DNA from: Opitutales bacterium
GTDB taxonomy: Bacteria; Verrucomicrobiota; Verrucomicrobiia; Opitutales; UBA2987
Assembly: GCA_021772515.1 (NCBI GenBank)
Contig: JAJFLU010000053.1
Location: 1-64,000, forward strand
Direction of reading: 5' to 3'
Length of the DNA: 64,000 bases
Shown here: piece by piece, positions 52,056 to 61,269 of the stretch
Position numbering within the stretch: the first letter of the stretch is position 1
Layout: every line of letters begins with the position of its first letter
Position numbers and translations under genes: made by a program
The notes under the pieces: model-generated
Databases searched by the model: none
What the model was told of the DNA's origin: nothing
The model's input: only the letters and a program-made list of their open reading frames with translations

Positions 52056-52092
52056 TTGACAGAAAGCTTCTATGTGCTACATTATGCTACAT
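52056..52092 (+). promoter_or_regulatory. Predicted TA promoter with overlapping direct-repeat operator
   Basis: TTGACA (52056-52061), 16-bp spacer, TACATT (52078-52083); TGCTACAT repeated at 52075-52082 and 52085-52092. Confidence 0.5.
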
Positions 52093-52309
52093 GAGTAGGG
52101 TAATTCGAATTTCTGAGAATTTGGCGGGGCAGGCCAAGGTGCGCAGCTCTGTTGAAAATAGGTCCATGACGGCTCAAATCGAGTATTGGGCCAAGATTGG
52201 CAAGATTGCCGAGGAGAACCCCGAGCTTCCCTTTACTTTTATCAAAGAAATTCTTCTTGGGATGGAAGAGCTGAAAAGTGGGGAGAATGCAGAATATGCC
52301 TTTGGGTGA
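52091..52309 (+). CDS. ParD-like antitoxin
   Basis: MSRVIRISENLAGQAKVRSSVENRSMTAQIEYWAKIGKIAEENPELPFTFIKEILLG; overlaps the downstream toxin ORF. Confidence 0.75.
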   Translation: MSRVIRISENLAGQAKVRSSVENRSMTAQIEYWAKIGKIAEENPELPFTFIKEILLGMEELKSGENAEYAFG

Positions 52310-52586
52310 AGTCAAAATCACCCAATCGTCCCTTTTTGGGCGTAAAATCAAGAAACTGAGAATTCCGGAAAAAGAAGTTCTGGATGCCGAGATCAGGCGT
52401 CTTTTACAAAATCCTGAAGTCGGAGAGGAAAAGAAGGGCGGTCTGCAAGGTATCCGAGTTCACAAGTTCAAATTGAACAAACAAATCATTCTCCTGGCCT
52501 ACACCATCACGGACACGGAGTTACAACTTATCACATTCGGGCCCCACGAAAATTATTACAGGGATCTCAAGAAATACATTCGTTAA
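52296..52586 (+). CDS. RelE/ParE-superfamily toxin
   Basis: Short basic ORF with GIRVHKFKLNKQIILLAYTITDTELQLITFGPHENYYRDLKKYI; 14-bp overlap with the antitoxin. Confidence 0.75.
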   Translation: MPLGEVKITQSSLFGRKIKKLRIPEKEVLDAEIRRLLQNPEVGEEKKGGLQGIRVHKFKLNKQIILLAYTITDTELQLITFGPHENYYRDLKKYIR

Positions 52587-52630
52587 CTTGATTAAGTTGC
52601 CAAGCGGGGTGGGTTTGTTAAAGTGCTGAT

Positions 52631-52813
52631 ATGTCAACAAAAGAGCTGGCCATCAAGACGATTGAGGATCTGCCCGAGAGCGCGACTTGGGAGGACATCG
52701 AAGAAAAGATACGCTTCATCTCAGGTGTTGAGAAGGGGATGAATTCCCTGGATGAGGGAAAGGGATTTCCTATTGATGAGGTCGAAGCAATGATCGAAGA
52801 ATGGGTTTGTTAG
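52631..52813 (+). CDS. Small addiction-module-type antitoxin-like protein, orphan
   Basis: MSTKELAIKTIEDLPESATWEDIEEKIRFISGVEKGMNSLDEGKGFPIDEVEAMIEEWVC resembles small antitoxin components; no toxin follows. Confidence 0.5.
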   Translation: MSTKELAIKTIEDLPESATWEDIEEKIRFISGVEKGMNSLDEGKGFPIDEVEAMIEEWVC

Positions 52814-52890
52814 TGCCGGTAATACTTTTCGGCGATGCAGCGGAAGAGAGCCGCTTTTTCGTCGTCGGAAAAAAGGGTGGTAATTTGAAT
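52810..52890 (-). pseudogene. 3' remnant of an amidohydrolase gene (ITTLFSDDEKAALFRCIAEKYYRH*)
   Basis: Matches the C-terminus of the intact gene at 54092-54988 (ITTLFSDQEKAALFLHNAEKYYRL*) in protein and frame. Confidence 0.85.
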
Positions 52891-54015
52891 TTAGAAGTAG
52901 GCGGGATCCCATATGGTGGCGGCGATGTGTTGTTCGTAGTTTTTGTTAGTGGCGAAATAGTAGATGGTGACGATCTTGCCGTCCTCTCGCACCACTGAAC
53001 GGGGGTAGCCGAGGTCGTATTTGCGGCCGTCTTTTCTCAGGATGATTTCACTGCCCCAGCTTTTTCCATTGTCGTCGCTGATTCTGGCTCGTATCCCGAA
53101 GGGCACTCCGCGATATCCGTAGGTTGCCGCCAGCCGTCCGTCAGGGAGCCGCACCATGGCTGGGGGATTGCCATTGTGGAGGACGGTGTCGGTGTAGGCC
53201 ACCCGGCTGAGGAATGTCCATGAAGCGCCGTTGTCTGAGGAGCCGTAGGCGTCCACCCAGTTGACGTCGTTTCGGAATTCGTCGTTCAGGTCGATCCGCC
53301 TCCGCATGACGGATACCAGTTCCGACTGAGAAACGCGAACCGTCGAGGGCATTACCGAGCGCACCGTGAGTGGCTCACCGGTCATCCAGGAGAGGAACTC
53401 GGCATTTTTACCACCATCTTTCAAACGGATGCAGAAGGCTCGATCCTGGAGGCTTTCCTCCGTTTGAACCATTCGTTCTTTGGATGAGAGAAATACGAGG
53501 CAGGTATCCTTATCCTCAACTATGTAGTCCGTGCGCGCCGTCAGTTCGAGGCCCATACCGAAATCGGGCAAACTGTAGGGCTTGCTCCAGTTGTGGCCGC
53601 GATCATAGGTAACCTGGAAATAGCTTCGATTGACCACCATACCAAAATCTGGATGTGAAAAATCTATCCCTCCCGGACAAGGTTCGGCGCCCTCGCCATT
53701 GAGATCATCGCGTTCTTCCACCGTCCAGGTCAACCCTCCATCAAGGCTTCGGGCCAATGAGCTGTGTGACGGTTTATTTTTATCGTATGAGTGACTGTCC
53801 TCCTTGTCCTCAAAATAACCCTTGGCGAAACCGACCAGGATTTCGTCACCCCAATTCCACGCGCCCGCATTGGCAGGCCAACCGCCAAACCTGCCCGGCT
53901 CATAGTAGACGAGCACATTCTTCATGGCCTCGGATTCGCCGCCAAACGCATTTATCTGACCGCAAAAATTTGATACGAATATACTGATTAAGAGTAAGTT
54001 GGCATTAGTTTTCAT
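52891..54015 (-). CDS. Exported sialidase / BNR-repeat protein
   Basis: Signal-like N-terminus; Asp-box-like repeats SLDGGLTW, TYDRGHNW, SSDNGASW, SDDNGKSW. Confidence 0.85.
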   Translation of the reverse strand: MKTNANLLLISIFVSNFCGQINAFGGESEAMKNVLVYYEPGRFGGWPANAGAWNWGDEILVGFAKGYFEDKEDSHSYDKNKPSHSSLARSLDGGLTWTVEERDDLNGEGAEPCPGGIDFSHPDFGMVVNRSYFQVTYDRGHNWSKPYSLPDFGMGLELTARTDYIVEDKDTCLVFLSSKERMVQTEESLQDRAFCIRLKDGGKNAEFLSWMTGEPLTVRSVMPSTVRVSQSELVSVMRRRIDLNDEFRNDVNWVDAYGSSDNGASWTFLSRVAYTDTVLHNGNPPAMVRLPDGRLAATYGYRGVPFGIRARISDDNGKSWGSEIILRKDGRKYDLGYPRSVVREDGKIVTIYYFATNKNYEQHIAATIWDPAYF

Positions 54016-54091
54016 ATTTTGAGTGAGCCATTGAAGGATACTTTGTGACGAGGGACACGTTGCATCGATTTTTTAAATCGGGGGATGATCT

Positions 54092-54988
54092 CTACAACCG
54101 GTAATATTTTTCGGCGTTGTGGAGGAATAGGGCCGCTTTTTCTTGGTCGGAGAAAAGGGTGGTGATTTCCTTGAAGGCATTCCAGACGGCGTCGAAAGAT
54201 GAGTGTAATTTGTCCACGGGGAAATTGCTGGCGAACATGCAGCGCTCGACCCCGAAATCCTCGATGGTATTTAAAACGAAGGGCCGGATGCTCTCGACAG
54301 TCCAATGCCAGTCGCACATGGCCAAGCCGGAGATTTTGGCGATGATATTGGGGCAATCGGCGAGGGTTTGCATGCCTTTGCGCCAGTTGCGGATGCTTTC
54401 ATCGTCGCGGTCGGCAGGCATCCCCGTGTGGTTGAGAATGAAAAGGATGTCCGGATTTTCCCTCGCCAACGAGGCAGCACCATCCATCTGGTGGTAATAA
54501 AGCTGAAGGTCGAAGGAGAGGTTATATTTTGATAACAGGCTGAAATTTTTCCTCCAAAGGGGGTCTTTTAAATAATCCCGGTCAGCATGGTTGAAGCGGG
54601 GATTTTCATGCACATTGAGGATTTGGCGAATCCCCCGGATGTTGGGGTATTGGCAATGCCCTTCGAGCACCTCCTCGATATCGGGTTGGGCGAAGTTGGC
54701 AAAGCCGACGATCCCGTGGGGGAAACCGCCGGAGCCGGGAGCATCGGCTACGGCTTGCAGCCATTTCGTTTCCTCGACCGGTCGAGAGGGGTCGTGTTCG
54801 CATTGGACATGGACGGATTTAACGACATTCTGGTTTTTAAAATCGTCGAGAAGGTCGGCGGTGAGGTAATTGCGAGGAAGGTTGACCGGTTTTCCCCAAA
54901 TAACGTCAACCGATTCGTCGGCCTGCATCCAGGGGTAATTGCGGCTTTCCTCTCTCCAGAGGTGGTGGTGGGGATCGATTGTATTCAT
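54092..54988 (-). CDS. Amidohydrolase 2 family protein (lactonase-like)
   Basis: MNTIDPHHHLWREESRNYPWMQ; GIVGFANFAQPDIEEVLEGH; FILNHTGMP; MFASNFPVDKL. Confidence 0.88.
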   Translation of the reverse strand: MNTIDPHHHLWREESRNYPWMQADESVDVIWGKPVNLPRNYLTADLLDDFKNQNVVKSVHVQCEHDPSRPVEETKWLQAVADAPGSGGFPHGIVGFANFAQPDIEEVLEGHCQYPNIRGIRQILNVHENPRFNHADRDYLKDPLWRKNFSLLSKYNLSFDLQLYYHQMDGAASLARENPDILFILNHTGMPADRDDESIRNWRKGMQTLADCPNIIAKISGLAMCDWHWTVESIRPFVLNTIEDFGVERCMFASNFPVDKLHSSFDAVWNAFKEITTLFSDQEKAALFLHNAEKYYRL

Positions 54989-55106
54989 GGTGAGGGGAGG
55001 AAGTAGGATGCTGGATGTAGGATGGTGGAGGGGAAAGTGGGAGTTTTAAGGTATCATTTTAATCGCCTGGAAGTTGAAATATCGATCCCGCATCCTCCCA
55101 TCCCGC

Positions 55107-55217
55107 TCAACCGCTGAACAACAGGGCGATGGTTTGCAGCAGCGCATAGCAAAGAATAGCAATAATGATCCACGACATGGGCCAGGATTTGGGTGGTTCC
55201 TCGGGATGCTCATTCAT
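55107..55217 (-). CDS. 36-aa single-TM small membrane protein candidate, not in ORF track
   Basis: MNEHPEEPPKSWPMSWIIIAILCYALLQTIALLFSG*; one hydrophobic helix; purine-rich GAAGAAGGCGAG upstream of ATG. Confidence 0.55.
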   Translation of the reverse strand: MNEHPEEPPKSWPMSWIIIAILCYALLQTIALLFSG

Positions 55218-55505
55218 AATTCTCGCCTTCTTCAATCAATTCAGACACTTTGCTCGATGGACGCAACCACTCTCTGTCGTCCCTTCTTGTTGCGAACATT
55301 TAGAACCGCCTGATGGATGCCGCCTTCCAAATAATTCCCTCGGGCATTGACGGGGTGGTCCGTTTTTGCCATTCTTTGTTGTTCCTGCTGTGTGCGGAGG
55401 TTAGAATAGCGCTCTTATCCTGATTCTGAACAATAGGGAGCTTGACCTGCGAGGGTGGATGTCATGCCGTCAACCGGAAGACAAAAGTTCTCCAGAGAGC
55501 ACCCA

Positions 55506-55528
55506 CTTTTACCAACTAGTGGTAAAAG
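55506..55528. repeat. Near-perfect 22-bp palindrome with a single inserted A
   Basis: CTTTTACCA-A-CTAGTGGTAAAAG; removing the extra A gives a perfect palindrome. Confidence 0.65.
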
Positions 55529-55710
55529 AGCTTTTTAATTCTCCGGCACAAGTGGGGCCTTTTAAAAAAGAGGTAAGCTACTCAGGTGCGGACCGTCCTC
55601 TTTTTTCTTATTTGCTCGATTAGAACCGATCTCAAAATCGATCCTAAAGACCGTGTGCCCACGAAGGTCGCACCACACACCGGTCAATCGCTGAGAATAT
55701 GCAGGAAATT

Positions 55711-56123
55711 CTATTTATTGATAACGAGGCATCCCGCCATGATGTCATGTAATCCTTGCTTCCTCTCTGTAAACGCGACCATAAGAAAACCTATGCCAAC
55801 TATCAAAGCGGAAATATATTTTCCGAAGTGTCTTCCAGTAGCCTGGCCAAAACCGATTGGTTCACCTTCCAGATTGGTGACCTTGATACCCAGGGTCATT
55901 TTTCCCGGTGTTGCCTGTTTACTGGATGATTCAAATGACGCAAAGTAAATCCAGCTCACTAATGTTCCCGCGATGAATCCCACGTACTCCGCTCCTTCTG
56001 CCGTTCCAGCCACTACTCCGTAAACAAAACCTAATATTCCCCCAGCTATTGCGCCTAATACCGAAGTAATAGAACCATCGATAAATGAGGCGCCGACCCT
56101 TTCCAAAAACCTGCATAACTCAT
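55711..56123 (-). CDS. RDD family membrane protein, N-terminus apparently frameshifted
   Basis: RVGASFIDGSITS, KQATPGKMTLGIKVTNLEGEPIGFGQATGRHFGKYIS, ERKQGLHDIMAGCLVI; expected start MSYAGFWK lies in another frame after AGGAG. Confidence 0.75.
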
Positions 56124-56352
56124 ATTTATTCTCCTTTTTTAGTCGTTTGTTGCAAATAACTGAAGGCAGCGAAATCGAACTGCTTTATTTAGCTACTATA
56201 ATCTTAACGACGGTATTCTGCCCCTGGCAACATTTTATTGCTTGAATTTGAAAGCGGTCGAGAATAGCTTCCGGTTGCAGTAAACGTATGGGGAGATTGG
56301 TGTTTTCGTAGGGAAAACAAAAATCGTACAAGTATCATTTTCAAACCAGGGC

Positions 56353-57726
56353 ATGTCGGAAATCATCTTTGAGCCTTTTCGTATAAAAGTCGTCGAGCCA
56401 ATCCGCATTTCGACCCGCCGGGAACGGGAGGAGTGGATCGCTGCCGCTGGCTATAATGTCTTCAACCTCAAGGCCGAGCAGGTCATGATCGATCTGTTGA
56501 CGGATTCCGGCACTTCGGCCATGAGCCACCACCAGTGGGCGGCTTTGCAATCGGGTGATGAGAGCTACGCCGGGAGCAAGAGTTTCTTCGAGCTTGAAGC
56601 GGTGGCCAGAGAGACCTTCGGGCTTCCCATAGTCATACCCGTTCACCAAGGCAGGGCGGCCGAACACCTGCTTTTTTCAGCCCTTGTCAAACCGGGCCAC
56701 CGGGTGCCCTCTAACGGCCATTTCGACACCACCGGCGCCAACATTGCCGACAACGGGGGCGATCCCGTAAATTTGCCCATCCCGGAAGCCGCCGACACCG
56801 CAGCCTATCATCCCTTCAAGGGAAATGTCGATTTGCAGCAGTTGGAGGCATTTCTGCAAAACGCCGGGGATGATGTGCCGTTTGTTTTGCTCACAATCAC
56901 CAATAACTCCGGCGGCGGCCAGCCGGTCAGCATGGAAAATATCGAGGGGGCCGCCGCCCTGTGTGCCCGGTATGGTAAACCACTCATCCTCGACGGCTGT
57001 CGGTTTGCCGAAAATGCCTATTTCATAAAATTGCGCGAGCCCGGTTATGCAGATTGGGAGGTGCCCAAAATCGTGCGCAAAATGTTCACCCACGCCTCCG
57101 TGATCACGTTTTCCGGCAAAAAGGATGCCTTTGCCAACATCGGCGGGTTGGTTTGCCTGCGGGATGAGGAATTGGCTGAAAAATTGAAAAATCGGCTTAT
57201 TGTGACCGAGGGATTTGCCACCTACGGGGGGCTGGCGGGGCGGGATTTGGCAGCAATGGCCCAGGGGTTGCGAGAAATTCTCGACGAAAATTACCTCAAA
57301 TACCGATTGCGGACCATCGAGTGGATGTGTGAGCGGCTTTTAAAAAACGAAGTCCCGGTGCTGGTTCCCTCCGGTGGTCATGCCCTTTTTCTGGATGCGG
57401 CCCGATTTTTTCCGCACCTGCCGCCGGAACATCTGCCGGGCATCGCATTGGTCATTGAAATTTATTTGCGGGGTGGGATTCGCGCCGTTGAATTGGGTAA
57501 TGTCGCATTTGGCAAGCGGGACGAAGGGGGAGCGGACATCTTTCCGCGCCTCGATCTGGTTCGGTTGGCAATGCCGAGGCGGGTTTACACCGAAGCCCAT
57601 GCCGAATATGTGGTCAAGGTCATCGGCGACCTCTATCGGGAAAGGGAAACCGTCGGCGGTTGGGAATTTGAAAAAGAAGCGCCCGTCATGCGACATTTCC
57701 GGTCCACCTTTCGGACCGCTCGCTAA
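56353..57726 (+). CDS. Tryptophanase / tyrosine phenol-lyase family PLP enzyme
   Basis: PFRIKVVEPIRISTRREREEWIAAAGYNVFNLKAEQVMIDLLTDSGTSAMS, PVHQGRAAEHLLF, FSGKKDAFANIGG. Confidence 0.88.
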   Translation: MSEIIFEPFRIKVVEPIRISTRREREEWIAAAGYNVFNLKAEQVMIDLLTDSGTSAMSHHQWAALQSGDESYAGSKSFFELEAVARETFGLPIVIPVHQGRAAEHLLFSALVKPGHRVPSNGHFDTTGANIADNGGDPVNLPIPEAADTAAYHPFKGNVDLQQLEAFLQNAGDDVPFVLLTITNNSGGGQPVSMENIEGAAALCARYGKPLILDGCRFAENAYFIKLREPGYADWEVPKIVRKMFTHASVITFSGKKDAFANIGGLVCLRDEELAEKLKNRLIVTEGFATYGGLAGRDLAAMAQGLREILDENYLKYRLRTIEWMCERLLKNEVPVLVPSGGHALFLDAARFFPHLPPEHLPGIALVIEIYLRGGIRAVELGNVAFGKRDEGGADIFPRLDLVRLAMPRRVYTEAHAEYVVKVIGDLYRERETVGGWEFEKEAPVMRHFRSTFRTAR

Positions 57727-58565
57727 TAACCGATTAGCTGGATGCCCCAATTTCGGGCTTCCTGGACGACCTTATTCTTTTCCAATATCAAGGCTCCACC
57801 GGCCTCCAGACAAGCTACCTCGATTCCGGCCCCCCGCATTGATTCGAGGGTTCTTATGCCAAAAATCGGCACGTCAAAACGGTAGTCCTGATAAGGTTTG
57901 GCGGCTTTGACAAAAATTAGCTGATCCGTTTTAAAACTGCCCGCCCGCAGCAGCATGGCATCGGTCCCCTCGAAGGCTTCCGCCGCGATTACGGTGCCCT
58001 TTCGCACGACCACTCCCTGCCCGATATCAAGCTCGGCTGACCCCCGGGCAATACTGATCCCATGCTCGATATCCTCATCCTTCACCCGCTGATTTCCACC
58101 GGTCATAATGCCTTTGTCCGCCAACTCGTGATCGAGAAAAGAGCGGGCATCGAGCATCTCGGCGCCGAGCTTCTCAACCTCGTCGGAGACGGCCCCAAAA
58201 ATAGATTCGGCATTTTTTTCCTTCAACCTCGCCAGAAGCATAACCGCCTTCGTGTCCGGATGGAGACCCTTGAAAAGCCGCCGGGGCGTCACCTGCCCAA
58301 CCATCATTGCATAGCCGACCCCGAAATCCCTGATCGCCCGGAGCAAACGGCCAAGTTGCCCCACCTTGATAACCACCGCTTCACCCTCGGGAAACGAATC
58401 GATAACATCCTGCCGGGTCTCCCCCTCGAAGGCGATCAACCGCACCGGAAGCCCCTGTTCGCGAATGGAATCCAAGGTAAGTTTCGGGTAAATTTCCTTA
58501 CCCGCAATCACCGCAACCGGCCGAGAAGGATCAAAACCCTCAGGCAAAAACCGTGAATAAGTCAT
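57723..58565 (-). CDS. lpxI: UDP-2,3-diacylglucosamine pyrophosphatase LpxI (DUF1009)
   Basis: VAVIAGKEIYPKLTLDSIREQGLPVRLIAFEGE, VGQLGRLLRAIRDFGVGYAMMVGQVTPRRLF, C-terminal GAGIEVACLEAGGALILEKNKVV. Confidence 0.92.
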   Translation of the reverse strand: MTYSRFLPEGFDPSRPVAVIAGKEIYPKLTLDSIREQGLPVRLIAFEGETRQDVIDSFPEGEAVVIKVGQLGRLLRAIRDFGVGYAMMVGQVTPRRLFKGLHPDTKAVMLLARLKEKNAESIFGAVSDEVEKLGAEMLDARSFLDHELADKGIMTGGNQRVKDEDIEHGISIARGSAELDIGQGVVVRKGTVIAAEAFEGTDAMLLRAGSFKTDQLIFVKAAKPYQDYRFDVPIFGIRTLESMRGAGIEVACLEAGGALILEKNKVVQEARNWGIQLIGY

Positions 58566-58646
58566 AAATTATTTTTTTCTCCTCCATCATAAAACAAAAA
58601 ACACTGAAACGTGAATCCCTTTTCCACTATTCTGTATCTTTCCTTC

Positions 58647-61250
58647 TCAGTTTGCCACTACTATGTTGAGGATTTTTCCTGGGACGTAGATGATTTTTTT
58701 GATTTCTTTGCCGGTCAGGTGATTGGCGACTCTTTGGTGTGATTGGGCCATTTTAAGGGCTTCCTCCTGGCTGAGACCTTTTTCCACAGTGGCATCACCG
58801 CGATATTTGCCGTTGACCTGAAAAACGAGTTTTACCTTTTCGGTGACGATTTTCTTTGGGTCATAATTGGGCCAGGGAAAACTGGAAACCGGCGAAGGAT
58901 TCCCGATGCGCGCCCAGATTTCTTCAACGATATGGGGGGCAAACGGGGCCAGCAAAGGGAGAAAGGCTTTTCCCGTTTGCATGGTGAAGCGCTCCGCCTT
59001 CTGCAAATGGTTGGAGAAAATCATCATCTGTGAAATCGCCGTATTGAAGCGCATGTTTTCGATGTCCTCGGTCACTTTTTTAATTGTCTCGTGGAGCAAT
59101 CTTTCCGTTGCGGGCGATTCCTCGGTGGAGTCCTGAATTTGGGCCGAGACGGCTCCATCGCGGTCGATGAAAAGCCGCCATACGCGCTTCAAAAATCGAT
59201 AAACTCCCTCGATCCCCCGGGTATTCCACGGTTTCATGTCCTGCAGTGGCCCCATAAACATTTCATAAAGCCGCAGCGAATCGGCGCCGTAGCGATTGAT
59301 TACCTCCTCGGGGTTGACCACATTTCCCCGGCTCTTGGACATTTTTTCGCCGTCCTCGCCCATGATGAGGCCCTGATGAAACAGCTTTTTATACGGTTCG
59401 GGATCGGATACCACACCGATGTCGTGGAGAAAATAATGCCAAAAACGCGCATAGAGCAAATGGAGGACAGCGTGTTCAGCCCCGCCGATATACTGGTTGG
59501 GAGTTCCCCAGTATTTTTCGATTTCCTTGCCGACGAGGGCTTCCCCGTTGGCAGGATCGAGGTAACGCAAATGATACCAGCAAGAGCCCGCCCACTGCGG
59601 CATGGTATTGGTTTCCCGCCGTACTTTTACCCAAGGGGAAGCGTCGCTGCCGCCATCGGGTTGTGCATCCGTTGCCGGGGTCGTTTCGCCGGTCGAGAGG
59701 TTGAACCACACATCCACCCATTCGCGGATATTGGCCAAAGGGCTTTCGCCGGTGCCCGAGGGTTGATAATTTTCCGTCTCCGGCAGTTTCAAAGGCAAAC
59801 GGCTGGCCGGTAGGGGAAGCGCATAAAAGATTTTTCCTTCGCTCGTGTAGGTGACGGGTTTTTCGGGTAAAAAATCGGCAACTTCGCCATCATCCGGGAG
59901 GCTTTTCGCGCGAAAATAAGCCGCCTCATCTACCCAGACGATGGGAAAGGGTTCTCCCCAATATCGCTGACGTGAAAAAAGCCAGTCACGCAGCTTGAAA
60001 TTGATGGCCGCCTTCCCGCGTTGGGAACCTTCCAAGTCTGCCGTAATTTTTTTGATCACAACGCTGGAATCCTGCCCCGTATAAGCGCCCGAATTCACCA
60101 TTTTGCCGTGACCGGTGAATACCTCATTATTGTCGGATTGATTCGCGTTTTCGACCACCTCGACGATGGGCAGCTCGAACTGCCGGGCAAATTCGTTATC
60201 CCTGACGTCGTGGGCGGGCACTGCCATGATTGCGCCCGTGCCGTAGCTCATGAGCACATAATCGGCAATCCAGATGGGAATTTCCTCATCGTTGACCGGA
60301 TTGATCGCATAACTGCCGCTGAAAACGCCGGTTTTGACCTTGGCCAGATCGGTGCGGTCGAGGTCGCTCTTGCTGGCAGCGGTGGCGATGTACCGCTCGA
60401 CCTCCTCCCGATGCTCGGGGAGCGTGAGTTTTGCGACCAAGGGGTGTTCGGGGGCCAAAACCATGTAGGTGGCCCCGAAAAGGGTATCGGGCCGAGTGGT
60501 GAAAATTTCCAGTTTGTCCTCGGGCAATCCCTTGATGGAAAAAGTGACCTCTGCGCCCTCGCTCCGGCCAATCCAGGCGCGTTGCTGCCGTTTGGTCGAA
60601 TCGGGCCAATCGATCCCTTTCAACCCGGCCAGAAGTCGGTCCGCATAGGCCGTGATGCGTAAAACCCATTGGCGGAGATTACGCCGCACGACCGGATGCC
60701 CGCCCCGCTCGGAAAGACCATCGACGACCTCCTCATTGGCCAGAACCGTCCCCAGAGCCGGGCACCACCAAACCGGTTTTTCGTCCACATAGGCCAGCCC
60801 ATGTTTGAAAAGCTGCAAAAATATCCACTGCGTCCACTTGAAATAGCCGGGATCGGTGGTGTTCACCTCACGGTCCCAATCGATGGCAAAACCGATCCGT
60901 TTGATCTGCCGCCTGAAGTTATCGACGTTTTTCTCCGTCGTTTCACGCGGATGGGTGCCGGTTTCCACCGCATATTGCTCTGCCGGAAGCCCAAAGGCGT
61001 CCCAACCCATGGGGTGGAGGACATTAAAACCCAGAGCCCATTTGTAACGCGAAAGGATATCCGAGGCGGTATAGCCTTCGGGGTGACCCACATGAAGTCC
61101 TGCTCCCGAAGGGTAGGGAAACATGTCCAATAGGTAGCAGGGAGGCTTCTCGGAAAAATCCTCCGCCCGGAAAGTCTTGTGTTTTTCCCAGAAAGATTGC
61201 CAATAAGGTTCAATCCGTGAAAAATCGTAATCTTTGATAATTGTATCCAT
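58647..61250 (-). CDS. leuS: Leucyl-tRNA synthetase
   Basis: [23 protein letters not shown] (HIGH region), [20 protein letters not shown] (KMSKS), CP1 editing domain; start trimmed to [10 protein letters not shown]. Confidence 0.97.
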   Translation of the reverse strand: MDTIIKDYDFSRIEPYWQSFWEKHKTFRAEDFSEKPPCYLLDMFPYPSGAGLHVGHPEGYTASDILSRYKWALGFNVLHPMGWDAFGLPAEQYAVETGTHPRETTEKNVDNFRRQIKRIGFAIDWDREVNTTDPGYFKWTQWIFLQLFKHGLAYVDEKPVWWCPALGTVLANEEVVDGLSERGGHPVVRRNLRQWVLRITAYADRLLAGLKGIDWPDSTKRQQRAWIGRSEGAEVTFSIKGLPEDKLEIFTTRPDTLFGATYMVLAPEHPLVAKLTLPEHREEVERYIATAASKSDLDRTDLAKVKTGVFSGSYAINPVNDEEIPIWIADYVLMSYGTGAIMAVPAHDVRDNEFARQFELPIVEVVENANQSDNNEVFTGHGKMVNSGAYTGQDSSVVIKKITADLEGSQRGKAAINFKLRDWLFSRQRYWGEPFPIVWVDEAAYFRAKSLPDDGEVADFLPEKPVTYTSEGKIFYALPLPASRLPLKLPETENYQPSGTGESPLANIREWVDVWFNLSTGETTPATDAQPDGGSDASPWVKVRRETNTMPQWAGSCWYHLRYLDPANGEALVGKEIEKYWGTPNQYIGGAEHAVLHLLYARFWHYFLHDIGVVSDPEPYKKLFHQGLIMGEDGEKMSKSRGNVVNPEEVINRYGADSLRLYEMFMGPLQDMKPWNTRGIEGVYRFLKRVWRLFIDRDGAVSAQIQDSTEESPATERLLHETIKKVTEDIENMRFNTAISQMMIFSNHLQKAERFTMQTGKAFLPLLAPFAPHIVEEIWARIGNPSPVSSFPWPNYDPKKIVTEKVKLVFQVNGKYRGDATVEKGLSQEEALKMAQSHQRVANHLTGKEIKKIIYVPGKILNIVVAN

Positions 61251-61269
61251 AGAGGGAAAAAAACAGCTT

